64,000 nt of DNA. It comes from Pegoplata infirma. Taxonomy: Eukaryota; Arthropoda; Insecta; Diptera; Anthomyiidae. The DNA is taken from the NCBI GenBank assembly GCA_963921195.1, contig OY992536.1:175530995-175594994 (forward strand), written 5' to 3'. Positions 22,627 to 34,448 of this stretch are shown one piece after another. The position numbers were made by a program, and so were the translations under genes. The notes below the pieces were generated by a model, which was not told where the DNA came from, did no database searches, and saw only the letters and a program-made list of their open reading frames with translations. Numbering within the stretch: the first letter of the stretch is position 1; each line of letters opens with the position of its first letter.

Positions 22627-23582
22627 CACAGAAAAATATAAAAATGAATTTCAATTACGAAATTCGTTGATTTAATTAAAAAATTAATTGATTTCGGACC
22701 TATCAAGAAAATGCGCATATTAATTACACATTTTGTTTGAAAATAGTTTTAACACTTAATTAAATTGTTAATTGAATCAATTAAAGTTTTAATTGAAAAT
22801 AAAATGGAAAACCAATTAAAATTGTAATTATATAAACTAAAAAAAATTAATATAAAATTGTAAATCAATAATATAGATTTATTGATTCACATGAAATTTT
22901 TAATTGAAAAAAAACCAAAACTCAATTTAATTTTAAAAGTTAAACTTAAAAAAATACCCTAAAATAAATAAACATAGAATTTTTTTGTTTTATATTATTA
23001 AGAAATTTATTTTCTTTATTAAATATAAACAGTTGGTATAGTTTTGCATTGAAACATTATAGTAGTATTTTAAAATATCAATAACTATTTAAAATTACAT
23101 TTTTATTTTTAGTCTTGTTAATGCATGCATTTTTGTCGCTTTAGTAAAGTTGAAACAAAAAAAAAATGTATTATATTTCAAGGCAAATGTCTCATATTAT
23201 TTTTTTTTTGTTTCAACTGTACACATTTCATTAGCAATTAGCAAAACACTTTATCCGCAACGACCACTCGCCTTAAAGAAAACAATAAAACTCAATTTTT
23301 TTTGTTGCGTTTTTATGTATTTATTGGCTGCTACCACCAAAATATACAAAACAATTGTTCAAAAGTTTTTTTTGTTGTTTTTTTTGCATTTTTATTTTTT
23401 TATTGGCTACTAACACTAATACATACAAAACCGGGTTCGTTTGTTTATTTTATTTTTGTTTTCAGTAAAGTTAAGAATTCAATTAAAACATTAATTGAAT
23501 CAATTAAAATGTTTAATTGAAGTTAAATTTAATATCAAATCCATTTTTAATTAAAAACATAATTACGATATTATTTTCTGTG
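22627..23582. mobile_element. CAC...GTG TIR element, CAATTAAAATT motifs
   Basis: Ends CACAGAAAAATATA and TATTATTTTCTGTG, flanked by TG on the left and TA on the right. Many AATTAAATTGTTAATTGA-type motifs at both ends. The interior has a short inverse-free duplication: TGTATTTATTGGCTGCTACC at 23312 is echoed by TTTTTATTGGCTACTAACAC at 23394. Termini match those of 50564-52817. No transposase. Confidence 0.6.
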
Positions 23583-24034
23583 TACCAATTATATTGTAAT
23601 TTTTACTAGGAACTCTCGTAAAATTGGATGTAGCAAAAAATTATTTTACGAGGGTTTTTTAGTTATTTAAGAAGACTTTTAGTGTAAAACCCCAACTGAA
23701 CTAATTTGTTTTCGAAGTCAATTTTAAAGCAGAATTATTTATTCTATAAAAATGAAATTTTTAGTCGTTAATAAGCTAATCAAAAAAATAATAGTTTTTT
23801 CTTTGTATGTGGAAACGATTTTTTAGGGCAAAACTTTAACCCCCAAAGTCACGGCTTAATTTTTTCCGCTTTGGCTATAATTTTAAACACAGAGTTTTAG
23901 GCCAAATCAGCCCATAATAATCCCGGCGGTCGACAAAATTCAAAAAAAGACATTATTTGTGCCACCATAACCATCACACAAATTTAATCGCTTTAAACTT
24001 GAGTTTTAAAATGTCAATATCATTTTGCACTTTT
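23583..24034. other. Non-coding, nothing recognised
   Basis: Contains a weak CTCGTAAAAT...ATTTTACGAG hairpin (23615-23652) but no gene. Confidence 0.4.
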
Positions 24035-24129
24035 TATACACTCCAACCACAGTATAGGGGAATATTCACTTTGTCATTCCTTGTGTAACGCATCGATATA
24101 TCGGTGTAGGCCCCCATAAAGTATACACA
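24035..24129 (-). repeat. Family A repeat, copy 3, outer part
   Basis: Reads TTTTATACACTCCAACCACAG, CACTTTGTCATTCC, GTGTAACGCATCGATATATCG and CCATAAAGTATAC, the inverse of the right end of copies 1 and 2. It continues at 31831 after two adjacent insertions. Confidence 0.8.
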
Positions 24130-24734
24130 CACTCACATGAAAATTCGGTTGGAATGAGGTTGCCACAACCGTACTACAGTTGTAGTAACTGGTTTACGGT
24201 TGCTGCAACTGAGCTGCGGTTGTCCCAACCGTATGCGGTTACAGCAACCGTAAACTGAGGTTGTTACAACTTTTTTTTAAATTTTTGAATGTCAGTTGCC
24301 CTAACCTCGACTTGAAGTTGCTACAACTGCAAATTCTCGGTTGTAGCAACCGCGCGTTGAGGTTGTAATAACTTTTTATTTAATTTGTGTTTGCCTTTGA
24401 AATGTCAAAAAAAAAATATTCAATAAAAAAATTTAAATAAATTAAAATTTTTAAAAAGAGATGTTCAAATCAATAAAAATTTATCACATTTTTACGTAAG
24501 TTACATAATAAATCTTTAAAAAATCATTTCTTTCTTATCCAAGTTGTTTCTCTTGCAGTTTTTCAATATTGGTCAATAATTTCCCTCAATTCTGCACAGA
24601 TTTGGAGTGTGTTATTTGTCAGCGTTTAGTGGAAATCTGAAGGTGGCTCCCATTAAAAAGTAACATTCAAATCAAAATATGAATATCTGGTAAAAATACG
24701 TAATAATATAAGAATTTTTCTATAGTCAAATGGC

Positions 24735-27700
24735 ATAATATCTGAGACTTTTTCGGTAGGAAAAATGTCTCACAATCTGAGTCTTTGTCAGTAGGAAATA
24801 TGTCTCACATTATGAGACTATTTCTTTAGGCAAAATGTCTCAGAATCTGAAACTTTTCCTATAGGAAAATGTCTCAGATTTTGAAACAAAATCCGAATCA
24901 TTTGCTAAAGAAAAACTGTCACCACATATGGCACTTTTCTGTAGAAAACTGTCTCAGAATCTGAGACTTTTTCTATAGAAAAACTGTCTTAGAATCTGAG
25001 ACTTTTTCTATAAAAACTGTCTCAGAATCTGAGACTTTTTCTATAGAAAAACTGTCTCAGAATCTGAGACTTTTTCTATAGAAAAACTGTCCCAGAATCT
25101 GAGACTTTTTCTATAGAAAAACTGTCTCAGAATCTGAGGCTTTTTCTATAGAAAAACTGTCTCAGAATCTGAGACTTTTTCTATAGAAAAACTGTCTCAG
25201 AATCTGAGACATTTTCTATTGAAAAACTGTCTCAGAATCTGAGACTTTTTCTAAAGAAAAACTGTCTCAGAATCTGAGACTTTTACTATAGAAAAACTGT
25301 CTCAGAATCTGAGACTTTTTCTATAGAAAAACTGTCTCAGAATCTGAGACTTTTTCTTTAGAAAAACTATCTCAGAATCTGAGACTTTTTCTATAGAAAA
25401 ACTGTCTCAGAATCTGAGACTTTTTCTATAGAAAAACTGTCTCAGAATCTGAGACTTTTTCTATAGAAAAACTGTCTCAGAATCTGAGACTTTTTCTATA
25501 GAAAAACTGTCTCAGAATCTGAGACTTTTTGTATAGAAAAACTGTCTCAGAATTTGAGACTTTTTCAATAGAAAAACTGTCTTACAATCTGAGACTTTCT
25601 ATAGAAAAACTGTCTCAGAATCTGAGACTTTTTCTATAGAAAAACTGTCTCAGAATCTGAGACTTTTTCTATAGAAAAACTGTCTCAGAATCTGAGACTT
25701 TTTCTATAGAAAAACTGTCTCAGAATCTGAGACTTTTTCTATAGAAAAACTGTCTCAGAATCTGAGACTTTTTCTATAGAAAAACTGTCTCAGAATCTGA
25801 GACTTTTTCTATAGAAAAACTGTCTCAGAATCTGAGACTTTTTCTATAGAAAAACTGTCTCAGAATCTGAGACTTTTTCTATAGAAAAACTGTCTCAGAA
25901 TCTGAGACTTTTTCTATAGAAAAACTGTCTCAGAATCTGAGACTTTTTCTATAGAAAAACTGTCTCAAAATCTGAGACTTTTTCTATAGAAAAACTGTCT
26001 CAGAATCTGAGACTTTTTCTATAGAAAAACTGTCTCAGAATCTGAGACTGTTTCTATAGAAAAACTGTCTCAGAATCTGAGACTTTTTCTATAGAAAAAC
26101 TGTCTCAGAATCTGAGACTTTTTCTATAGAAAAACTGTCTCAGGATCTGAGACTTTTTCTATAGAAAAACTGTCTCAGAATCTGAGACTTTTTCTATAGA
26201 AAAACTGTCTCAGAATCTGAGACTTTTTCTATAGAAAAAATGTCTCAGAATCTGAGACTTTTTCTATAGAAAAACTGTCTCAGAATCTGAGACTTTTTCT
26301 ATAGAAAAACTGTCTCAGAATCTGAGACTTTTTCTATAGAAAAACTGTCTCAGAATCTGAGACTTTTTCTATAGAAAAACTGTCTCAGAATCTGAGACTT
26401 TTTCTATAGAAAAACTGTCTCAGAATCTGAGACTTTTTCTATAGAAAAACTGTCTCAGAATCTGAGACTTTTTCTATAGAAAAACTGTCTCAGAATCTGA
26501 GACTTTTTCTATAGAAAAACTGTCTCAGAATCTGAGACTTTTTCTATAGAAAAACTGTCTCAGAATCTGAGACTTTTTCTATAGAAAAACTGTCTCAGAA
26601 TCTGAGACTTTTTCTATAGAAAAACTGTCTCAGAATCTGAGACTTTTTCTATAGAAAAACTGTCTCAGAATCTGAGACTTTTTCTATAGAAAAACTGTCT
26701 CAGAATCTGAGACTGTTTCTATAGAAAAACTGTCTCAGAATCTGAGACTTTTTCTATAGAAAAACTGTCTCAGAATCTGAGACTTTTTCTATAGAAAAAC
26801 TGTCTCAGGATCTGAGACTTTTTCTATAGAAAAACTGTCTCAGAATCTGAGACTTTTTCTATAGAAAAACTGTCTCAGAATCTGAGACTTTTTCTATAGA
26901 AAAAATGTCTCAGAATCTGAGACTTTTTCTATAGAAAAACTGTCTCAGAATCTGAGACTTTTTCTATAGAAAAACTGTCTCAGAATCTGAGACTTTTTCT
27001 ATAGAAAAACTGTCTCAGAATCTGAGACTTTTTCTATAGAAAAACTGTCTCAGAATCTGAGACTTTTTCTATAGAAAAACTGTCTCAGAATCTGAGACTT
27101 TTTCTATAGAAAAACTGTCTCAGAATCTGAGACTTTTTCTATAGAAAAACTGTCTCAGAATCTGAGACTTTTTCTATAGAAAAACTGTCTCAGAATCTGA
27201 GACTTTTTCTATAGAAAAACTGTCTCAGAATCTGAGACTTTTTCTATAGAAAAACTGTCTCAGAATCTGAGACTTTTTCTATAGAAAAACTGTCTCAGAA
27301 TCTGAGACTTTTTCCATAGAAAAACTGTCTCAGAATCTGAGACTTTTTCTATAGAAAAACTGTCTCAGAATCTGAGACTTTTTCTATAGAAAAACTGTCT
27401 CATAATCTGAGACTTTTTCTATAGAAAAACTGTCTCAGAATCTGAGACTTTTTCTATAGAAAAACTGTCTCAGAATCTGAGACTTTTTCTATAGAAAAAC
27501 TGTCTCAGAATCTGAGACTTTTTCTATAGAAAAACTGTCTCAGAATCTGAGACTTTTTCTATAGAAAAAGTCTCAGATTCTGAGACAGTTTTTCTATAGA
27601 AAAAGTCTCAGATTCTGAGACAGTTTTTCTATAGAAAAAGTCTCAGATTCTGAGACAGTTTTTCTATAGAAAAAGTCTCAGATTATGAGACAGTTTTTCT

Positions 27701-30200
27701 ATAGAAAAAGTCTCAGATTCTGAGACAGTTTTTCTATAGAAAAAGTCTCAGATTCTGAGACAGTTTTTCTATGGAAAAAGTCTCAGATTCTGAGACAGTT
27801 TTTCTATAGAAAAAGTCTCAGATTCTGAGACAGTTTTTCTATAGAAAAAGTCTCAGATTCTGAGACAGTTTTTCTATAGAAAAAGTCTCAGATTCTGAGA
27901 CAGTTTTTCTATAGAAAAAGTCTCAGATTCTGAGACAGTTTTTCTATAGAAAAAGTCTCAGATTCTGAGACAGTTTTTCTATAGAAAAAGTCTCAGATTC
28001 TGAGACAGTTTTTCTATAGAAAAAGTCTCAGATTCTGAGACAGTTTTTCTATAGAAAAAGTCTCAGATTCTGAGACAGTTTTTCTATAGAAAAAGTCTCA
28101 GATTCTGAGACAGTTTTTCTATAGAAAAAGTCTCAGATTCTGAGACAGTTTTTCTATAGAAAAAGTCTCAGATTCTGAGACAGTTTTTCTATAGAAAAAG
28201 TCTCAGATTCTGAGACAGTTTTTCTATAGAAAAAGTCTCAGATTCTGAGACAGTTTTTCTATAGAAAAAGTCTCAGATTCTGAGACAGTTTTTCTATAGA
28301 AAAAGTCTCAGATTCTGAGACAGTTTTTCTATAGAAAAAGTCTCAGATTATGAGACAGTTTTTCTATAGAAAAAGTCTCAGATTCTGAGACAGTTTTTCT
28401 ATAGAAAAAGTCTCAGATTCTGAGACAGTTTTTCTATGGAAAAAGTCTCAGATTCTGAGACAGTTTTTCTATAGAAAAAGTCTCAGATTCTGAGACAGTT
28501 TTTCTATAGAAAAAGTCTCAGATTCTGAGACAGTTTTTCTATAGAAAAAGTCTCAGATTCTGAGACAGTTTTTCTATAGAAAAACTGTCTCAGAATCTGA
28601 GACTTTTTCTATAGAAAAACTGTCTCAGAATCTGAGACTTTTTCTATAGAAAAACTGTCTCAGAATCTGAGACTTTTTCTATAGAAAAACTGTCTCAGAA
28701 TCTGAGACTTTTTCTATAGAAAAACTGTCTCAGAATCTGAGACTTTTTCTATAGAAAAACTGTCTCAGAATCTGAGACTTTTTCTATAGAAAAACTGTCT
28801 CAGAATCTGAGACTTTTTCTATAGAAAAACTGTCTCAGAATCTGAGACTTTTTCTATAGAAAAACTGTCTCAGAATCTGAGACTTTTTCTATAGAAAAAC
28901 TGTCTCAGAATCTGAGACTTTTTCTATAGAAAAACTGTCTCAGAATCTGAGACTTTTTCTATAGAAAAACTGTCTCAGAATCTGAGACTTTTTCTATAGA
29001 AAAACTGTCTCAGAATCTGAGACTTTTTCTATAGAAAAACTGTCTCAGAATCTGAGACTTTTTCTATAGAAAAACTGTCTCAGAATCTGAGACTTTTTCT
29101 AAAGAAAAACTGTCCCATAATCTGAGTCTTTTTCTAAAGAAAAACTGTCTCAGAATCTGAGACTTTTTCTATAGAAAACTGTCTCAGAATCTGGGACTTT
29201 TTCTATAGAAAAACTGTCTCAGAATCTAAAAATTTTTCTATAGAAAAACTGTCTCAGAATCTGAGTCTTTTTCTATAGAAAAACTGTCTCAGAATCTTAA
29301 AATTTTTCTATAGAAAAACTGTCTCAGAATCTGAGACTTTTTCTATAGAAAAACTGTCTCAGAATCTAAGACATTTTCTATAGAAAAACTGTTTCAGAAT
29401 CTGAGACTTTTTCTATAGAAAAACTGTCTCAGAATCTGAGACTTTTTCTATAGAAAAACTGTCTTAGAATCTGAGATTTTTTCTATAGAAAAACTGTCAC
29501 AGACTCTGAGACTTTTTCTATAGAAAAACTGTCTCAGAATCTGAGACTTTTTCTATAGAAAAACTGTCTCAGAATCTGAGACTTTTTCAATAGAAAAACT
29601 GTCTCAGATTCTGAGACTTTTTCAATAGAAAAACTGTCTCAGATTCTGAGACTTTTTCTATAGAAAAATTGTCTTAGAATCTGAGACTTTTTCAATAGAA
29701 AAACTGTCTCATAATCTTAGACTTTTTCTATAGAAAATCTGTCTAAGAATCTGAGACTTTTTCTATAAAAAATCTGTCTCAGAATCTTAGACTTTTTCTA
29801 TAGAAAATATGTCTCAGAATCTAAGTCTTTTTCTATAAAAAAAATGTCTCAGAATCTGAGACTTTTTCTATAGAAAAACTGTCTCAGAATTTAAGACTTT
29901 TTCTATAGAAAATCTGTCTCAGAATCTAAGACTTTTTCTATAGAAAAACTTTCTGAGTATCTAAGACTTTTTCTGTAGAAAAACTATCTTAGAATCTGTG
30001 ACTTTTTCTGGGACATTTTTATTATAGAAAAAGATCCATATTTTTTCTATAGAAAAATTGTCAGATTCAGAGTTATTTTTCTTATAGAAAATGTCCCAGA
30101 TTCTGAAATATTTTTCCTATAGAAAAAGTTTCAGATTTTGAGACAGAAAATGTCTCAGATTTTAAGACATTTTTCCTTTAGAAAAAGTCTCAAATTCTGA
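24735..30200. repeat. 35-bp doubly palindromic satellite array
   Basis: The monomer is 35 bp: CTGTCTCAGAATCTGAGAC plus a perfect 16-bp palindrome TTTTTCTATAGAAAAA. The first part is itself nearly palindromic. About 140 monomers are almost identical between 24950 and 29990; monomers are increasingly diverged outward to 24735 and 30200, as expected of homogenised satellite with decaying edges. Orientation is forward to 27561, inverted from 27562 to 28576, then forward again. Variant monomers recur with a 665-bp (19 x 35) spacing. Confidence 0.95.
27562..28576 (-). repeat. Inverted satellite block
   Basis: About 29 monomers in the opposite orientation (AAAAAGTCTCAGATTCTGAG). The turning points are centred on CTATAG palindromes at 27561 and 28576, so no foreign DNA marks the junctions. 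Private variants CTCATAATC and CCATAG of the forward block (27401, 27314) recur in mirror order at 27681 and 27769, and again 665 bp later at 28346 and 28434. Confidence 0.9.
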
Positions 30201-30614
30201 GAAGAAGAATTCTTTGTATCGGATTTTTAGGAAACGAATTAAAACCAATAAAAATGTACTATTAACCTTTATATTTTTATTTTTAGTATTAAGTCATTTA
30301 TGTAACTGTATTTTTTTTAAACAATAAAAAAATAAAAAAAAAATTAAAAAACGCGTCTTATAATTGGGATTTTATTTTGTATTTTGGCATAATCGAAAAT
30401 ATATTAATATATATCGAAAATATATTAAACACAGCTCTGGTTGGAGCAACCGGCAATACGGTTGCCACAACCGACAAATGCCGTTATTTGAGGTTGTTGC
30501 AACCGGCAATTGTCGGTTGCCTCAACCGTAATTTACCGGTTGCCTCAACCTCAACTTGAGGTTGGAACCTTGTACGGTTGTCCCAACCGTATTTTGCTGT
30601 GAGTGCATATATTA

Positions 30615-31827
30615 CACTGCGTGACAAAACTAACCACTATTTTAGAAAACAAGAGGTACGATTTCAATATATTTCGGACATGCTGAATCGAATGGCGTAC
30701 TCCGTTTTTCGATGTATGGTACAGTTTTCTTGTAAAATGTCATTAAAGATTGGCTGATTTTCAGCTGCTTTTTTTAACAAAAAAAATTCCAAAGCTAATG
30801 ATTTTTAAATTTTATGGCATGGAAAACAAAGATATAACTTGTAGCAATATTTCTAATATAAATTTGGTTTAAAGCTTTTCATCTTAACCCCTTTAATTCG
30901 CGGATTTCTTCATTTTTTTAAGTTTTCGCGAAATTAACCGCTAAATTGGTCTCTGATAAAAAACTTGCATTTTGTGGATCATAAAGGCGTCCATGACACT
31001 ACGAATAGTGGACAAAAAACATCTATGTTATATGGACCATCATGAAGAAAATCGCGAAAAACCGTTTTTTTGTATATGGCAGCATCACTTTAGGAGATGA
31101 TTTGAGGCTTCATCTTTTAGTATATAATGTGGGAACCTAAAACAATGAACTGACCCAAAATTTGTCCAAAAAAGTTTTCATTTGCAAAAGTTATCTTAAC
31201 AAAAACTATAATTATTGTATCGCAAACACTGAAATAACAGTTTTTGTTAAGATAACTTTTGCAAATGAAAACTTTTTTGGACAAATTTTGGGTCAGTTCA
31301 TTGTTTAAGGTTCCCACATTATATAATAAAAGATGAAGCCTCAAATCATCTCCTAAAGTGATGCTGCCATGTACAAAAAAACGGTTTTTCGCGATTTTCT
31401 TCATGATGGTCCATATAACATAGATGTTTTTTTGTCCACTATTCGTAGTGCCATGGACGCCTTTATGATCCACAAAATGCAAGTTTTTTTATCAGAGACC
31501 AATTTAGCGGTTAATTTCGCGAAAACTAAAAAAAATGAAGAAATCCGCGAATTAAAGGGGTTAAGATGAAAAGCTTTAAACCAAATTTATATTAGAAATA
31601 TTGCTACAAGTTTTATCTTTGTTTTCCATGCCATAAAATTTAAAAATCATTAGCTTTGGATTTTTTTTTGTTAAAAAAGCAGCTGAAAATCAGCCAATCT
31701 TTAATGACATTTTACAAGAAAACTGTACCATACATCGAAAAACGGAGTACGCCATTCGATTCAGCATTTCCGAAATATATTGAAATGATGGTCGTAACTC
31801 TTGTTTATTTTTTAGTGTTCCGCAGTG
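30615..31827. mobile_element. 1.2-kb near-perfect foldback, CACTGCG ends
   Basis: Ends CACTGCGTGACA and its imperfect inverse (CACTGCGGAACA). Arms of about 590 bp are nearly identical inverted copies, separated by a loop of about 25 nt near 31210-31232. TTA flanks both sides (30612-30614, 31828-31830), and intact family A copies read TATTATTGATC at this point, confirming a 3-bp duplication. CACTG ends with a 3-bp duplication suggest a CACTA/CMC-type element; this is inference. Reading frames across the arms are mirror images and not genes. Confidence 0.85.
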
Positions 31828-31830
31828 TTA

Positions 31831-32370
31831 TTGATCAGTAATCGCTTTTAAGACATTCTAACGATGTTCGTCCGTTCGTCTGTTAAAAACACAATCCAGT
31901 CCAAAATAAAAGAGCTAGAATTCCGAAGTATGGCACGAATAAGTTTCTTGGTAATTGGGTGGTTAAGTTTGAAAATGGGCAAAATCGGACTAAGGGGAAA
32001 AAAATTCCATTTGGAGAACTAAATCAAACTCAGAAAAACTGAATTTTTTGCAGGGTTTTTTGTACTTTTGTAAAGCACTTTTATGTCAGAAAAAGTTCAA
32101 AATACTGAATGCGGAACCAGCGGATAAAAACAAATAAAAAAAATTTTACCCACCACCATTTTGTGAGCGTTGATATAAAAAATGTAATTTTTCAATGATT
32201 AATTGGATTAATTCATGCAAGAATCATAATAAATCTATTTGACAACATCTATCGCAAGGGAGGAAGGGGTCCACCAAAGTCCCCACCAACCTTCAAAAAC
32301 GCCCCTGGTGGCCCAACTTTGGAGGGTGTAAAATGTTCGGCACAGCCGAATTTAACACTCTCACTTGTTT
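31831..32370 (-). repeat. Family A repeat, copy 3, inner part
   Basis: Continues copy 3: TTGATCAGTAATCGC, ACATTCTAACGATG, GTCCGTTCGTCTG, GGGGAAAAAAATTCC and the end TTCGGCACAGCCGAATTTAAC followed by ACTCTCACTTGTTT. Confidence 0.85.
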
Positions 32371-33550
32371 TATATCAAATCTAACTTTTTTAAGAAAAAC
32401 TTTGTTTTTACGAAACTATCCTAACTTAATGTCATTTTGTATGACTACATAAACAAAACTTAATATCTTAAAACATAAACATTAACACTAAAATGTGCAA
32501 AATGGAAAAGGCGAAAGAAAAACGCAGGAAACATGGAAATCAAAAGTATAAAAACTTAACCAAAAAGTTTAACCATAAAAGCTTTCTTTAGTACATAACT
32601 AGTACGTAAATACATATTTACGACCAACTATTATATAACTACACAGTACAGTAAGTACGACGACTAGTTGAATTCATAACAAAATTACCTTAACTTTATT
32701 GCAAAGTAAATAACTTTGTCTTCTTCTTCTGCTTTGCTGATGTTGCTGCTTTATTTTCTTTAAAAGATATACATAAGTATAACTAAGAAACTATTGCTGC
32801 TAGTGCAAATGCAACTCCAACTGACTAGTTTTTAACAAAGAAGACTACAACTTTCAAAACAATTTAAGTACATTTCTTAGATGGTGTTAAACTATTTTAA
32901 CTACAATGAACTGTATAAGATGGGAAATAATAAAATGATATAAACAATTTAACTGGCTAAGTAAACTAGAGATTTAAAGTTTCATGTGTTATGATCTGTT
33001 TTATTCCAAATTGGCATATTTACGACTAAGAAACGATTTTTTTTTTAAATTTAAGCTTGATACACTGTTGGTTTTGGTGAAAAAATGTGATGGCTCAAAT
33101 CCATTGTTAAAATAAGCAAAAATAACAGCCTAGAAAAATTTATTGGAAAGTTTCTTTAGCATGATAATGTATTTAGGCTGGTGTCTAATTTTAAAAATGA
33201 TGCAGAACGCCATCTTAGTTTGACTATATAAGCTACCGACTAAAAAAACAAAATAAGAATTACTATTTTCATTTTCATAAAACCAAAAATTGTAGTAACT
33301 TTGGTTTGTAACTTGGATAACACTGTGTGACAGAAAAAAAATACCTGGGATGCGATACTTTTTTTCTGGTAGGTGTTGTCGAGTACAACAAGATTCTGTC
33401 CTTGAAATATGCGAAGCGCCTCCAAAATCTTTAATTCCAGGTAAAAAACCGGTATTTCGTACGTTTTTAACTTTTAAGCCAGTAACTTTGTTGAGTATCA
33501 ACCGATTTTGAAATTCTTGACAGTTTTTGAAATCAGAAACCGAGGTCTTT
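32371..33550. other. Non-coding, nothing recognised
   Basis: AT-rich, with no gene that I can support. A 123-codon minus frame (33130-33501) shows no motif and overlaps a second frame of similar length, so I treat both as chance. Confidence 0.45.
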
Positions 33551-33554
33551 CGAA

Positions 33555-33745
33555 AACCCTAAGAACTGGTATTATTTTCCATTGCCCGATAAAAATAAAA
33601 GATTTATTTGTTTGTATCTAAATGAAAATTATTTATTTGACGCACAATAAACAATTTTTAATCATATCCAACAAATTAATCTTTGTTTCATCGGACAATG
33701 GAACATATTACCAGTTCTTACGGTCAAGGTGTTGGTTGGCAACAC
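33555..33745. repeat. Tc1-related fragment with hairpin
   Basis: CAATTTTTAATCATATCCAA, TTAATCTTTGTTTCATCGG and TTCTTACGGTCAAGGTGTTG match the centre of the palindrome at 51690-51850. TAAGAACTGGTATTATTTTCC at 33559 and its inverse near 33705 form a hairpin. Confidence 0.6.
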
Positions 33746-34039
33746 CGTCCGATATACTTTATGGGGGTCCTAGAATGATATCACCATCGTAAGTCCTCGA
33801 CCAAACCGGGACAGTTAGAAAGTACTTGTGTGTAGTAGTAAAACTCCCATTGGGGTTTGCTCTGTAAGGGCTCAAATTTCTATAGCCCACTTTGAAAAAG
33901 GTCGAGAATATATCAGGTTAATATTTTTATTAGCTTAAACTATTGTTCATATGTCGCAATTAAGTTTTATGGTGAATATTTTGTCATAATATATTAACCC
34001 ACTATGTACAGTTTTTATATTTTACCATATTTTAATATT

Positions 34040-34448
34040 TAATATTTTTATATGAGACATGATGAGACTTGCTTCGTCAGAAAACGTCTCAGATTTTGAG
34101 ACCTTTTTGCCTAGAAAAAGCCTCATATTCTGAGACATTTTTCATATAGAAAAAATCTCAGATTTCTATAGAAAAAGTTCCAGATTCTGATAATTTTTTT
34201 CTATAGAAAAAGTATCAGATCCTGAGACCTTTTTCCTTTAGAAAATGTCTCAGATCTAATATATTTTTTTCTATAGATTCTGAGACATTTTTCCTAAAGA
34301 GAATGTCTCAGATTCTAAGACATTTTTAATACAGAATAAGTTTCAGATTCTGAGACATTTTTCCTATAGAAATGGTTTTAGATTTTGAGACAATTTTCCT
34401 ACAGAAAAAGTCTCATGCTCTTTTTATAAACAAAAAATCTTAGATTCT
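34040..34448. repeat. Diverged TCTCAGATTCTGAGA repeat tract, left
   Basis: About ten degenerate units alternating TCTCAGATTCTGAGACATTTT and TTCTATAGAAAAA, like the edges of the 24.7-30.2 kb array. It is interrupted at 34448 by a foldback and continues at 36582-36740. Confidence 0.8.

Larger units (their letters stand above)
24130..30605. mobile_element. 6.5-kb TIR element carrying a 35-bp satellite
   Basis: Ends CACTCACATGAAAATTCGGTT and, in inverse, CACTCACAGCAAAATACGGTT; CA lies outside both ends (24128-24129, 30606-30607), though the exact duplication is uncertain. Subterminal zones (24145-24390 and 30440-30595) are arrays of CGGTTGnnnCAACCG-type motifs (for example GGTTGCCACAACCG, CGGTTGTCCCAACCG). 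Between them are short unique flanks and the satellite. No coding frame survives. It interrupts family A copy 3. Confidence 0.75.

Noticed and set aside
24950..29990. CRISPR-like array of regular repeats
   Set aside because: The whole 35-bp unit repeats with no unique spacers, the context is eukaryotic transposon DNA, and there are no cas genes. It is a satellite.
31117..31569. 121- and 66-codon reading frames as genes
   Set aside because: They are mirror images on the two arms of the foldback and show no protein motif.
33130..33501. 123-codon minus-strand frame as a gene
   Set aside because: No motif, and overlapped by another frame of similar quality in the same AT-rich DNA.
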